NCBI RefSeq assembly: GCF_000067165.1
Contig: NC_010162.1
Coordinates: 8,563,001-8,627,000, forward strand
Length of the DNA stretch: 64,000 nucleotides
Reading direction: 5' to 3'
Origin: Sorangium cellulosum So ce56
GTDB taxonomy: Bacteria; Myxococcota_A; Polyangia; Polyangiales; Polyangiaceae
Below the pieces are notes generated by a model, which did not search any database, was not told the origin of the DNA, and was given only the letters and a program-made list of their open reading frames with translations. Below are positions 35,008 through 43,434 of this stretch, piece after piece (position 1 is the stretch's first letter; each line of letters begins with the position of its first letter). Made by a program: the position numbers and the translations under genes.

Positions 35008-35913
35008 ATGGATGGGATGGAGGATTTACTTGGCGCGATGTGGCTCATCTCGCCGCTCGGGCTCGCGATGATTGCCTGCGTCGCGATCGGCTTCGCGGTC
35101 ACCGCGCGCGAAGCGCTGGGACGGGAGCGGGGGCTTCGCGAGGCGCGCGAGCACGCGCACGATGACGAGGAGGCCGCCCTCGCCGATGCGAAAGAGCAGG
35201 CAGCGGGGGAGCGGGACCGCTACCGGCGCCTTCTCGACTGTCACGTCGACGCGGCGCTCGCGGCGCTGACGGACGCGCGCGCGCGCCCCGTCCCCTGGCC
35301 AGGAACGGTCCTCGAGTCGTTCTGCGCGACGATGCCTTCGTGGAAGAGAAAGCTGGCCGAGAGCACGGGGTTGGAACCAAGGGAGGTGGAGCGCTTGCTG
35401 AGGAGCGATCTCCCCATGACGCCCGGCCTCGCGCGGCAGCTGGAGGCCTTCACCGGCACGCCTGCTCGGTACTGGGAGCGCCTATGGCGGCTGCACGACG
35501 ACCGCCGAACGGACGCAGAGGAGACCGTGGTGATCCCGGTCGGCGAGCCCGTGACCAAGCGCGAGAGCTCGGCGCGTCCCGCGTCACCGGCGGCGCCGAG
35601 CTCGACGACGCCGACTCCACCGACGGTACCTCCCCGCGCGCTCGACGTTCCCCCGCCCGTGGTACCGCCTCCCGAGCTCGTGGCCAGGAGCCCGCGGGCG
35701 AAGCCTCCGCCGCCTCCACTGCCGCGGCTCCGGTCGTCGCTCCCTGTCCGCAATGCCACGGAGGCCGAGCTCGCCCGTCGCGCCGCGACCCTGACGAGCT
35801 TCCCGCTCCAGCGTGACGAAGGCGGGCCGGGTTCCGCGAACGCCCCCGATTGGGAGGACGTGGAGCGCTCCGCGCTGAACACGACGCTTCCGGGAGTAGG
35901 GGACCATGGGTGA
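35008..35913 (+). CDS. membrane-anchored Pro-rich protein with HigA-like HTH
   Basis: The product is 301 aa. Residues 6-30 are one transmembrane helix, about 35-85 a charged helix, and about 105-160 an XRE/HigA-like helix-turn-helix region (ESTGLEPREVERLLRSD, PMTPGLARQLEAFTGTPARYW). The rest is a Pro-rich linker ending in an acidic tail. HigA-type antitoxin domains are normally cytoplasmic DNA binders with a HigB partner. Here there is a membrane anchor and no toxin gene, so it may be a regulator. ATG 35008 has AGGAG ten bases upstream; ATG 34981 is an alternative without one. Confidence 0.6.
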   Translation: MDGMEDLLGAMWLISPLGLAMIACVAIGFAVTAREALGRERGLREAREHAHDDEEAALADAKEQAAGERDRYRRLLDCHVDAALAALTDARARPVPWPGTVLESFCATMPSWKRKLAESTGLEPREVERLLRSDLPMTPGLARQLEAFTGTPARYWERLWRLHDDRRTDAEETVVIPVGEPVTKRESSARPASPAAPSSTTPTPPTVPPRALDVPPPVVPPPELVARSPRAKPPPPPLPRLRSSLPVRNATEAELARRAATLTSFPLQRDEGGPGSANAPDWEDVERSALNTTLPGVGDHG

Positions 35914-36041
35914 GCGCAGCCATGCTTCGCGTTCGACTGAGCAGCGACGGCTGGCGTCTTCCTTGGGGCGCAGACGCCTGCGGGGAAGGCCGCGAATCGG
36001 TGCCGCAGGAGTGCGGGTACGCGACATCATCCGATGAAGGG

Positions 36042-36049
36042 CGATTTCC
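36042..36049 (+). repeat. 8-bp target-site duplication, left copy
   Basis: CGATTTCC immediately left of the IS66 element. The identical 8 bp follow its right end at 38711-38718. IS66 elements make 8-bp duplications. Confidence 0.92.
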
Positions 36050-36124
36050 GTAAGCGCCCGACCAACGCCATCGTGATCGTCGGCGTGGCGCCGGTTACCT
36101 ATCCCCATCGCGAAGGAGGAAGCG

Positions 36125-36463
36125 ATGGCGACGAAGGCGGAGTGGGCCGAGCGGGTGGAGCGATGGGAGCGCAGCGGGCTGAGCGCCGAGAGGTTCGCGC
36201 GGCGTGAAGGATACAAGCCGAAGCAGCTCTACTGGTGGCGCTGGAAGCTGCGAGCTGACCGGCCCTCACAGCCCTCGCCGTCGTCGTTGACCGAAGCACC
36301 GCGCTTTCTGCCGGTCCACGTGGTGGCGGACGCATCGATCGTCGCGCCGGAGCCGATCGAGATCGCGCTGCCCAACGGGCGGGTGGTGCGGGTCCGGCCG
36401 GGCTTCGACCCGGCCACGCTCGAGCGGGTCCTGGCGCTCGCGGCCGAGGAGACGCCATGCTGA
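36125..36463 (+). CDS. tnpA: IS66 accessory protein TnpA
   Basis: The product is 112 aa with the TnpA helix-turn-helix features: WAERVERWERSGLSAERFA and KPKQLYWWRWKLR near the N-terminus. It is required with TnpB for transposition of IS66 elements. ATG 36125 has AAGGAGGAAGCG upstream, a strong ribosome binding site. Its end overlaps tnpB by seven bases, as is usual in this family. It is full length, unlike the relic at 2872. Confidence 0.9.
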   Translation: MATKAEWAERVERWERSGLSAERFARREGYKPKQLYWWRWKLRADRPSQPSPSSLTEAPRFLPVHVVADASIVAPEPIEIALPNGRVVRVRPGFDPATLERVLALAAEETPC

Positions 36464-36879
36464 CGCTGCCGCCGTCGGTGCGCGTGTACATCGCAGCCGA
36501 GCCCACGGACCTGCGCAAGAGCTTTGATGGGCTGTCGGCCTTGGTCTCTCAGCGCTTCGGAGCTGACCCGCTCTGCGGGCATCTGTTCGTGTTCAGGAAT
36601 CGGCGTGGTGACCAGGTGCGCGTCTTGTTCTGGGACCGCACCGGCTACATGATCGTGGCGAAAAAATTGGCCCGCGGGCGCTTCCACCTCGCCCGCGACC
36701 TGCCCAAGGGGGCCACCCACGTCGAGGTCGAGGCGGCCGAGCTGTCGCTGATGCTCGAAGGGTTCGACCTGTCCGAGGCCGTGCGGCGCAAGCGCTGGAG
36801 ACCCAGCGTGAGAAAAATTGCTCCGTCGAAGCAAAGCTTGATGGATGCGCGTGGGATAGCTATCTCGCGCGCCACGTGA
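36457..36879 (+). CDS. tnpB: IS66 accessory protein TnpB
   Basis: The product is 140 aa with the Orf2/TnpB family signature: VYIAAEPTDLRKSFDGLSA near the N-terminus, then GHLFVFRNRRGDQVRVLFWD and a C-terminal GFDLSEAVRRKRW. It is slightly longer than average because it continues through AT-richer codons to overlap the tnpC start by four bases (GTGA). Confidence 0.92.
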   Translation: MLTLPPSVRVYIAAEPTDLRKSFDGLSALVSQRFGADPLCGHLFVFRNRRGDQVRVLFWDRTGYMIVAKKLARGRFHLARDLPKGATHVEVEAAELSLMLEGFDLSEAVRRKRWRPSVRKIAPSKQSLMDARGIAISRAT

Positions 36880-38540
36880 CCAGTCCTCTTCAGTCCCAGG
36901 CACAACTGCCCGCCGATCTGGCGGACGTGCGGAGCAAGCTCGAGCAGCTGGCGGCCGCCGGGCAGCTTCCGGAGCTCATCGACCTGGTGCTCGGACTGCT
37001 GGTCCAGCTGCGCGACAAGAACACCGCGCTCTCGGCGAGGCTCGCAAGCGCGCTGCGCGAGCTGTACGGCCGCAAGAGCCAGCAGGTCTCTACCGAGCAG
37101 CTGATGCTGATGTTCGCCGAGCTCGGGGCGGAAGCTCCGCCGGGGGCGGCGGGCTCGGAGCTCGGCGCGGACGCTGCGCCGCAGCCGGAGCAGGGGCTGG
37201 TGCCGCAACCCCCTGAGCCGCCGAAGCCGCCGCGAGGACGGGGCGGGCGCGCGCCGCTTCCCGAACACCTTCCGCGTGAGACGCGCGTGGTGCCCGTCCC
37301 CGAGGCCGAGCGGACGTGCCCGCAGTGCGGCGCGGACAAGAAGTGCATTGGCCATCGTACGAGCGAAGTGCTCGAGTTCGTGCCGGCGCAGTTCAAGATC
37401 ATCGAGGAGCAGCGGGAGAAGCTCGCCTGCCCGCGCTGCCCGGAGCAGGGTGTAACGACGGCGGACAGCGAGAAGGTGATGGACCGAGGGCGTCCGGGAC
37501 CGGGGCTGCTCGCCAGCATCCTTGTCGAGAAGTTCGAGGACTCGATGCCGCTGTACCGGCAGTCGCAGCAATACGCTCGCTTCGGCGTGTCGCTGTCTCC
37601 GTCGACTCTGGGCGACTGGTCGGCCTTCGCGCTCGACGTGCTCGCTCCGGTGGCTGAGAGGATCGCGGAGCGGGTGCTGGACTCGTTCTACTTGCGCGCC
37701 GACGACACGGGGATGCGGGTGCTGGATCGAGATCATCCGGCGGGGGTGAAGCGAGGTCATATCTGGGCCTTCGTCGGGGCGGGTCTCGTGGCGTTCCTGT
37801 ACGCACCGGACTGGAAGGCGAAGCATCCAGCCGCGCTGCTGCAGGGCTTCACCGGCTACTTGCAGGGCGATGGGTACGCGGGCTATGGCGCGATGCTCCG
37901 CGGAGGCGACGACGGCGAGATGATCGTGCCCGAGGAGCGTCGGCTCGGCTGCGGGATGCACATCCGCGCCAAGTTCGAGAAGGCGGCCAAGGGTGGCGAC
38001 GCGCGAGCGGCGGTAGCGCTCTCGTACTTCAAAGCCATCTACCGAATCGAGTCGACCTGCAAAGAGGAGGCGCTGTCCACGGAGGCGCGGCTGGCGCGCC
38101 GGCAGGAGCGGTCGCTCCCCGTTGTGGACGAGCTGTATCAGTGGATTCACGAGCTGCACCTTCGGCTCGTACCAGGTACGCCGCTCTGCATCGCTACCCA
38201 GTACGCCATCAATCAGGCGGCTGCGTGGCGGCGCTGCTTCACGGATGGACGCTTCGAGATAGACAACGGCGAAGTCGAGCGGCAGCTAAGACGTGTAGCC
38301 CTCGGAAGAAAAAACTATTTATTCGCGGGCTCCGATAAGGGCGCTCAGCGCCTGGCCATCGGCTATACGATCTTCGGCTCGTGTCGGATGCACGGAGTCA
38401 ACCCGCTCGCCTGGGCGACAGACGTCATCGGCAGGTTGCAGGCGGGCTGGCAGCGCGACCGCCTGGACGAGTTGCTGCCCGACGCATGGGCGAGATCGTC
38501 GCGCGCTGCTCCGAGCGCCGGCGATACCGACGCGACCTGA
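36876..38540 (+). CDS. tnpC: IS66 transposase TnpC
   Basis: The product is a 554-aa DDE transposase. An N-terminal helical region (1-75) precedes a Pro-rich hinge, then a CPQCGADKKCIGH zinc-binding segment (about 146-158) and the catalytic core with Asp residues in LRADDTG (near 273) and LQGDGYAGYG (near 331), and the conserved GRFEIDNGEVERQLRR and GRKNYLFAGSDKGAQR segments (near 460-495). It starts at GTG 36876 in the tnpB stop overlap. Everything needed for activity appears present. Confidence 0.93.
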   Translation: MTSPLQSQAQLPADLADVRSKLEQLAAAGQLPELIDLVLGLLVQLRDKNTALSARLASALRELYGRKSQQVSTEQLMLMFAELGAEAPPGAAGSELGADAAPQPEQGLVPQPPEPPKPPRGRGGRAPLPEHLPRETRVVPVPEAERTCPQCGADKKCIGHRTSEVLEFVPAQFKIIEEQREKLACPRCPEQGVTTADSEKVMDRGRPGPGLLASILVEKFEDSMPLYRQSQQYARFGVSLSPSTLGDWSAFALDVLAPVAERIAERVLDSFYLRADDTGMRVLDRDHPAGVKRGHIWAFVGAGLVAFLYAPDWKAKHPAALLQGFTGYLQGDGYAGYGAMLRGGDDGEMIVPEERRLGCGMHIRAKFEKAAKGGDARAAVALSYFKAIYRIESTCKEEALSTEARLARRQERSLPVVDELYQWIHELHLRLVPGTPLCIATQYAINQAAAWRRCFTDGRFEIDNGEVERQLRRVALGRKNYLFAGSDKGAQRLAIGYTIFGSCRMHGVNPLAWATDVIGRLQAGWQRDRLDELLPDAWARSSRAAPSAGDTDAT

Positions 38541-38710
38541 ACAACGCGAGCCTCGGCCGGCGACGCAGGCGGATGCCGCTTCGCCGGGCCTTCTTTCAGG
38601 ACCGTCTGTGCCCGCGCCGAGTCGTGGGCCGACGCCGCCCCGCGCCCAGCATCGTCGACCCCGGCGAGAGCCGCAAGGGGCTGTGCCCATGGCGTTGGCC
38701 GGGCGCTTAC

Positions 38711-38718
38711 CGATTTCC
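38711..38718 (+). repeat. 8-bp target-site duplication, right copy
   Basis: CGATTTCC directly right of the IS66 element, identical to 36042-36049. Confidence 0.92.
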
Positions 38719-38737
38719 CACGAGAGAGGGTGAAGCC

Positions 38738-39307
38738 ATGGGTCGTCCGTCGGATGAAGACGAGCGTGCCGCCGCGTACGCGCGCTTGTTTTGCCCGGCG
38801 CTGGTTCGCGCCGTACCGCGCTGGCTCGCGAGGCTGGGGGTCCCGCTGTGGCATCGTGCCGACGTCGCAGGCCAAGTCTGGCTCAACGCCTGGGAGAGCT
38901 GGCCCAGGTTCGATCCGAAGCGCGGCAGGCCTGAACGCTGGTTGAACGCGATCGCCGTGCACGTCGCCGCGCACTACCACGAGCGGTTGCAGCACCGCAG
39001 GGAGGAGCTCGTCGATTTGATCGATGTGCCCGATCCAGCACCGGATGCCTTTGCTGCGATGGAATCCCACAGCATCAGAACGGGCACCATCGACGCGGTG
39101 AACGAGCTTGATCCGCAGCTGCGCTTTGTTCTCATGGCACACGATCTGGATGGGATCCCGATGGGCCAGGTGGCAGAAGACGCGGGGCTACCTCTCTCTA
39201 CGCTCTACAAGCGACGCACAAAGGCCCTCGGCGCGCTGCGCGACGGCCGATCGCCTCGTGCACGACACGAGCCGCAACGTGATCCCCGAGGACGACGGCG
39301 CGGCTGA
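38738..39307 (+). CDS. ECF-type sigma factor
   Basis: The product is 189 aa. Region 2 is at about 30-75 (RADVAGQVWLNAWESW, RPERWLNAIAVHVAAHYHE) and region 4 at about 120-165 (LDPQLRFVLMAHDLDGIP, MGQVAEDAGLPLSTLYKRR). The start at ATG 38738 has GAGAGGG seven bases upstream. No anti-sigma gene is adjacent. The IS66 element inserted 27 bp upstream has separated this gene from its original promoter; transcription may now start in the element or be lost. The end is convergent with the gene at 39335, 27 bp away. Confidence 0.78.
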   Translation: MGRPSDEDERAAAYARLFCPALVRAVPRWLARLGVPLWHRADVAGQVWLNAWESWPRFDPKRGRPERWLNAIAVHVAAHYHERLQHRREELVDLIDVPDPAPDAFAAMESHSIRTGTIDAVNELDPQLRFVLMAHDLDGIPMGQVAEDAGLPLSTLYKRRTKALGALRDGRSPRARHEPQRDPRGRRRG

Positions 39308-39334
39308 GGGCGCAGGCGATCGTGATGCGCGAGC

Positions 39335-40291
39335 TCAGGGCGATTGCCCCTCATCGCCCGGCTCGTCGTCTCCCGACTCGCTCTCCTCCGACTCGCCGTC
39401 TTCCGGCTCGGCCTCCTCCGACTCGCCATCCGCCCCCTCCTCTTCTCCTCCGCCGTGGGCGCCGCGGGAGACGGGGAACGGCGCATAGTCCTTCATCTTG
39501 TCGGTGCCCGCGTACCAGTACTCCGCGGCGGCGCGCAGCCTCCGCTCGGCGTTCACGACGAGGGTGTACGCGGCGTCGCGGAGCTTGCGCGAGCGCACCG
39601 TCTCGAGAGAGAGCGTCTTGTCGGCGAGCATGCGCGCGAGCACCGGCGAGAGCTCGCGGAGGCGGTCCGCCGCGGCGGCCTCGTCGCGAGGCGCCTTTTG
39701 AACGGCCTCCGCGTGCTCGGAGCAGAGCAAGAGGAGATCGGAGGCGTCCTGGACCAGATCCGCGTCGCCGCTGCCCGCCCGGATCGCCATGAGCCGCTTC
39801 TGCCCTTCGGGGCTCTTCTTGAAGCGGAGATCGAAGAAGCGGAGGAGCGATTGCTTGATCTGGGCGGCCTCGGCGGCCGGCTTCTCGAAGGCCGCGGCGG
39901 CCCGCTCCTGGCGCTGCTGCGCCGCTTGCCAGCGCGATTGCACGACGCGCAGGAGCTCGATCTTCTCACGAAGCCCGCGGATCTCCTCGCGCGTGAGCGG
40001 GGGCTCGTCGTCGGGGAACGGCGTGCGCACGAGATCCGCCGCATCGCGCTCGGCGGCGAGCTGGATGCGGCTCGACCAGATGACGCGTCGAGCGAGCTTG
40101 CCTGGAAAGAGAGAGGCGTTATCGCCGAGCGACTCGGCCTCTCGGAGCAGCTCGGCCTCTCGCTCGGCGCTCAGCGTGAACTCGGGCGCACCGCCCGACG
40201 AGCGGTGCGCGCCTCCGGCGTCGCTCGAAGCGCGCGTGTTCTGGGCGTTCTTGGTCCTGGATGAAACGGCGGTGGATGCCTTCGGTGCCAT
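39335..40291 (-). CDS. hypothetical protein with acidic C-terminal tail (318 aa)
   Basis: The product is a predicted soluble, largely helical protein: basic Ser/Thr-rich N-terminus, then LREKIELLRVVQSRWQAAQ and AQIKQSLLRFFDLRFKKS helices (about 108-165), LRELSPVLARMLADKTLS (about 210-230), RRLRAAAEYWYAGTDK (about 250-265) and a Glu/Asp/Ser-rich tail (about 280-318). No motif identifies a function. A shortened, chimeric copy lies at 22856. Such proteins are common as orphans in Sorangium-like genomes, next to phage or transposon debris. Confidence 0.7.
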   Translation of the reverse strand: MAPKASTAVSSRTKNAQNTRASSDAGGAHRSSGGAPEFTLSAEREAELLREAESLGDNASLFPGKLARRVIWSSRIQLAAERDAADLVRTPFPDDEPPLTREEIRGLREKIELLRVVQSRWQAAQQRQERAAAAFEKPAAEAAQIKQSLLRFFDLRFKKSPEGQKRLMAIRAGSGDADLVQDASDLLLLCSEHAEAVQKAPRDEAAAADRLRELSPVLARMLADKTLSLETVRSRKLRDAAYTLVVNAERRLRAAAEYWYAGTDKMKDYAPFPVSRGAHGGGEEEGADGESEEAEPEDGESEESESGDDEPGDEGQSP

Positions 40292-40412
40292 GGCGATGAG
40301 ATGTCTCCTTGTCGAGGTCAGCGCCCCTCCGAGCAGAGGCGCGGTCGCTCAATGAGGGAATCGGCGCCGCCGAGGCTTCGGGTCACAGGAGAGCACGATA
40401 CCGACGCTTTCG

Positions 40413-40452
40413 TCGCAAGGGCGCAAGGGCGCAAGGGCGCAAGGGCGCAAGG
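40413..40452 (+). repeat. 8-bp tandem repeat GCGCAAGG
   Basis: Four perfect copies of GCGCAAGG (40421-40452) preceded by one imperfect copy (40413-40420). Length not a multiple of three, so not coding. It sits upstream of the start of the 39335-40291 gene, within 130 bp, and could vary in length by slippage. Confidence 0.85.
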
Positions 40453-40550
40453 AGACAGAGGCCCAGCGCAAACGGACGCCGAGGCTGCGCAGCAGCGGCG
40501 ACGGCCGTGCACAGGCGTCGCGCTATGGTAACGTAGACCACCAACTGGGC

Positions 40551-40895
40551 GCGTAGGAGGGCGCCGGGGCTGCGCAGGAGCCAGATGATCGTACGATAGG
40601 ACACCAAAGTGGATGCGCAGGAGGGTTGCCGGGGCCGCGCAGGAGGCACGCGATCATACGATAGGACACCCGAATGGGTGCGCAGGAGGGTCGCGGGGGC
40701 TGCGCAGGAGGGCGCCGGGGCTGCGCAGGAGGGCGGCCGGGACCGCGCAGCAGGAGCGCCGGGGCTGCGCAGGAGGGCGCCGGGGCTGCGCAGGAGGACG
40801 GCCGGGACCGCGCAGCAGGAGCGCCGAGGCTGCGCAGGAGGGCGCCGGGGCTGCGCAGCAGGAGCGCCGGGGCTGCGCAGGAGGGCGCCGAGGTG
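40551..40895 (+). repeat. GC-rich satellite array with ~21-bp unit
   Basis: The array consists of variants of GGCGCCGGGGCTGCGCAGGAG (21 bp), mixed with a GGCCGGGACCGCGCAGCAGGA variant. Near the left end two longer units each carry a GATCxTACGATAGGACACC block (about 40586-40610 and 40651-40675). All frames are open because stops are absent, so apparent ORFs here are not evidence of genes. The rest of 40292-41117 holds only this array, the 8-bp repeat and about 200 bp without recognisable content. Confidence 0.8.
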
Positions 40896-41117
40896 AACGA
40901 CCGGGAGCCCTGGTAACACTTCTGACCCGGATCTGCGGTGACACGTTCCTGAGCTACAGGTCCCTGCTCCGGGAGGACTGGAAACAGGGACCGGATCCTC
41001 GTCGACGCGACACGCTCGCCGCACTTTCTCGGACCGCCAGGATCTATACACGAGCCGCTCCCCGTGGTCGCGGTACACACGAGCCTCTCCTCATGATCCG
41101 GCGTGAGTTCGCGCAGG

Positions 41118-41674
41118 TCACCGCGCCCTGGCCAGCTTCAGCTCCTTGTTCTTGAGGGTGACCTGCGCGAGCAGAACCAGACCGTAGTACAGCTCCCAGA
41201 CGTCATCGGCGCTCGGCGATGTCGCCTTCGCCTTCAACGTCTTGTGCATTCGCTCGTGGCGGCCGTTGGCATCGCGGTCGGCGGTGTCACCACGCGCCGC
41301 CGATGGGCCGGATCAGCCCGTGCTTCTTGAGCAGCTCGCCGATGGTGCTCGCCGCCGGCAGCCCCTCCAGACCCAGGCTCTCCAGCCGTGCGCGCAGCTT
41401 CTTCGGCCCCCACGTGGGGCGCTCCTTCCGCAGCTCGATCAGCCAGCACGTCGACGATCACCGCCGGTGTCGCATGCGGGAACGTGTGCGCCACGGGCCG
41501 CCGCTCCTCCGGGCCGCTCGGTCTGGCCTGCGCGTAGCGCTCGACCCACTTGTACCCCGTCTTCCGGCTGATGCCGAACCGCCGGCACAGCTCCGCGAAC
41601 GTCCGGTCCGATTCGTTGACTTGCGCGATGAATCGAAGCCTCTCGTCCACTGAACATGTCTCTCTCCAGGGCAC
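41118..41674 (-). pseudogene. IS481-like transposase, frameshifted and internally deleted
   Basis: The minus strand starts (GTG 41674) with DERLRFIAQVNESDRTFAEL and GISRKTGYKWVERY, the IS481-type N-terminal HTH. It then shifts frame into LRKERPTWGPKKLRARLESL and LLKKHGLIRPIGGAW, and jumps directly to NGRHERMHKTLKAKATSPS, which is the C-terminal end of the integrase core. Most of the catalytic domain is deleted. The final YYGLVLLAQVTLKNKEL is of unclear origin. Confidence 0.7.
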
Positions 41675-41782
41675 CAGCGCTCCTCCGTCGCCGGTCCTCT
41701 ACGACATGTGTCACCTAAGCTCCCGATTCGTCCGGGTGCTACCCACGCTGCCGGTCTGAACCGTTACCCAGGCCACCGGTCC

Positions 41783-41935
41783 GTACCCTCGGCGCTGCTC
41801 GCGCAGACCGAAGCGTTCGACTACGCCGCGGTCAAGGCGCTGACACAGCCGGGGACGCCGGCAGTGCCGACGCTGCGCATCGGCGTGCCCGACCTCGGTC
41901 AATATGACGCGCTGCTCGCGGCCGGAGGGGCGTAA
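41783..41935 (+). pseudogene. istA: IS21 istA, C-terminal remnant
   Basis: About 50 codons ending FDYAAVKALTQPGTP and VPDLGQYDALLAAGGA, the typical IstA C-terminus, with TAATG overlap onto istB. Everything upstream is missing and has been replaced by the end of the IS481 relic. Confidence 0.6.
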
Positions 41936-42436
41936 TGAGCGCCGCGATATACACGCCCGAGATGGGCGCTTGGATCACGGCGCTCTTGTCGGAGTGGAAG
42001 CTGCCGACGGCGGCCGGCGAGCTGGTGCGGCCCCTGGTCGCCGGCGGGCACGGCGAGGCGCTCGGAGTGGTCGCCGAGGTGTTGGAGCTCGAGGCTGCGG
42101 AGCGCAAGGAGCGGCGCACCAATCGGCTGCGGCGCGCCTCGAAGCTGCCGCCAGGCAAGACGTTCGACACGCTCGACAAGACGCGTGTGTCGCAGTCGGC
42201 GCTGCTGCGAGTGCAGGAACTGTCGCGGGGCGACTTCGTGGATCACGCCGGCAACCTGCTGCTTTTCGGCATGCCCGGGGTGAGCAAGAGCCATCTGGCG
42301 TGCGCGCTGGTCGACGCGGGACGGAGCGTGCTGTTCACGCCCACCTATCAGCTGGTGCAGCAGCTTCTGGCGGCACGGCGCGACTTGAGCTTGCCGCGCG
42401 CGCTGCGGGCGCTGGACGTGTTCGACGCAATCCTGC
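41935..42436 (+). pseudogene. istB: IS21 istB ATPase, truncated
   Basis: The frame encodes the first 165 or so residues of IstB: KTFDTLDKTRVSQSALLRVQ is recognisable, then a Walker A (GMPGVSKSH, with Ser in place of the usual Gly/Thr position) and FTPTYQLVQQLLAARRDLSL. It stops matching at LDVFDAI, before the Walker B Asp-Asp. The frame continues to 42828 with unrelated residues. A second-frame fragment (DVPRIERMLKEAQQVD) follows at 42450-42554 and is not identified. Confidence 0.7.
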
Positions 42437-42519
42437 ATGTGCTGCCGCCGACGTCATCGACGTGCCGCGGATCGAGCGCATGCTCAAAGAGGCGCAGCAG
42501 GTCGACCCCCCGCTGCGGA

Positions 42520-43161
42520 TCAGGCATTCGCGCCGCCCGATACCCGCCCGTTGAAGGAGGTGATCTCGAAATGCGCATCTTCAACGAACTCGGCGTCGAG
42601 GATCGGCGCCGCTGCCGGAGCGAGCGCAGGCAAAATGCGCTTCTGTTCAATCAGCTCGGCTACCGTGAGACCGGACGCGGGATCTACCGTCTCGGCGAGG
42701 AACACGTTTTCCATGCTGGTGACGCCCGACTGAACCAGGACAAGTCGGCCCTTGATCCCCAACAACAGCGCCCGCCAGCGCTGCCGCAGCGCCTGCTGAG
42801 CCAGCGCCCACGCCTTTTCGTCCGTTAGCTCTCGCCTCCCCCCGTCGAGGAGACGGGACTCTGCCGGCGACGGAATCTGGAACGTCAAGCGGATCCGGCG
42901 CCCGTGGAATCGGAAGTCGACGTGCGCAATGCCTGCCTCATCGCCGATGCTCTTCGACGTGCAACCGTGCTCATCCAGAAGGCGCTCGATCTGCTCCTTC
43001 GAATCCTTGACGGCAACTCGCGTGTGCCCGCCGTAAAGATCGTCGAATGGACGCCGCGCTCGTTTACGTTTCGGCTTCTTCTCGCCCGCAGCCTGCTTCG
43101 GCTTTTGCGGCGTCGGCTCTGTCGTGCCGACCAGTGAGCACAGTTCTGCCTTGGCTCGCAT
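42520..43161 (-). CDS. hypothetical, phage-like protein
   Basis: The product is 213 aa with a Lys/Arg-rich linker after the first 25 residues, then a globular part (VAVKDSKEQIERLLDEHG, DFRFHGRRIRLTFQIP, QRWRALLLGIKGRLVLV). The last motif is like a phage/prophage protein in which a similar RRWRALLLVIKAKLE helix is followed by Glu/Phe-rich residues. I chose ATG 43161 because AGAGGAGG is seven bases upstream; the frame is open to 43413. Its codon use is less GC-biased than the neighbours, which points to transfer. Confidence 0.55.
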   Translation of the reverse strand: MRAKAELCSLVGTTEPTPQKPKQAAGEKKPKRKRARRPFDDLYGGHTRVAVKDSKEQIERLLDEHGCTSKSIGDEAGIAHVDFRFHGRRIRLTFQIPSPAESRLLDGGRRELTDEKAWALAQQALRQRWRALLLGIKGRLVLVQSGVTSMENVFLAETVDPASGLTVAELIEQKRILPALAPAAAPILDAEFVEDAHFEITSFNGRVSGGANA

Positions 43162-43434
43162 GGCAAATTCCTCCTCTCGATTCTTCGTCGGCTGCTCGAC
43201 GTCACCGTGCATCTCGTCCAGGCACACAACAAGCGCACGAACTCGCTCTCCCGTCATGAACTGTACTGGTATCATGCGATGCCGAGCATGCGCGGCGACC
43301 GGCCCGAGAGGCTCCTCGCTGCGCTCGGCAGAACCGTGGCCGATCATCGTGCTTCTCGCGATATCTTCGCGGCGATTTGAGGTCCCCTGAGCGATGGCAT
43401 CATCGACGGGCATCTTACGAGGTGTTGTTACGCG

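Larger units (their letters stand above)
36050..38710 (+). mobile_element. intact IS66-family insertion sequence (2661 bp)
   Basis: The ends are 22-bp terminal inverted repeats starting GTAAGCGCCC (36050-36071 and, inverted, 38689-38710) with one mismatch. The element is flanked by perfect 8-bp direct repeats. It contains tnpA, tnpB and tnpC in overlapping order, all open, so it looks recent and possibly active. It sits 27 bp upstream of the ATG of the ECF sigma gene at 38738 and leaves that gene's ribosome binding site intact. Confidence 0.95.

Noticed and set aside
40551..40895. Apparent CRISPR-like array
   Set aside because: Repeat units are contiguous and degenerate, with no unique spacers of constant length and no cas genes nearby.
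40383..41078. Long overlapping frames across the satellite array as genes
   Set aside because: All frames are open because the repeat lacks stops; none has a start with a ribosome binding site.
42520..43413. Longer start at 43413 for the phage-like gene
   Set aside because: The first 84 residues have weak coding character and no ribosome binding site, while ATG 43161 has AGAGGAGG. Kept only as an alternative.
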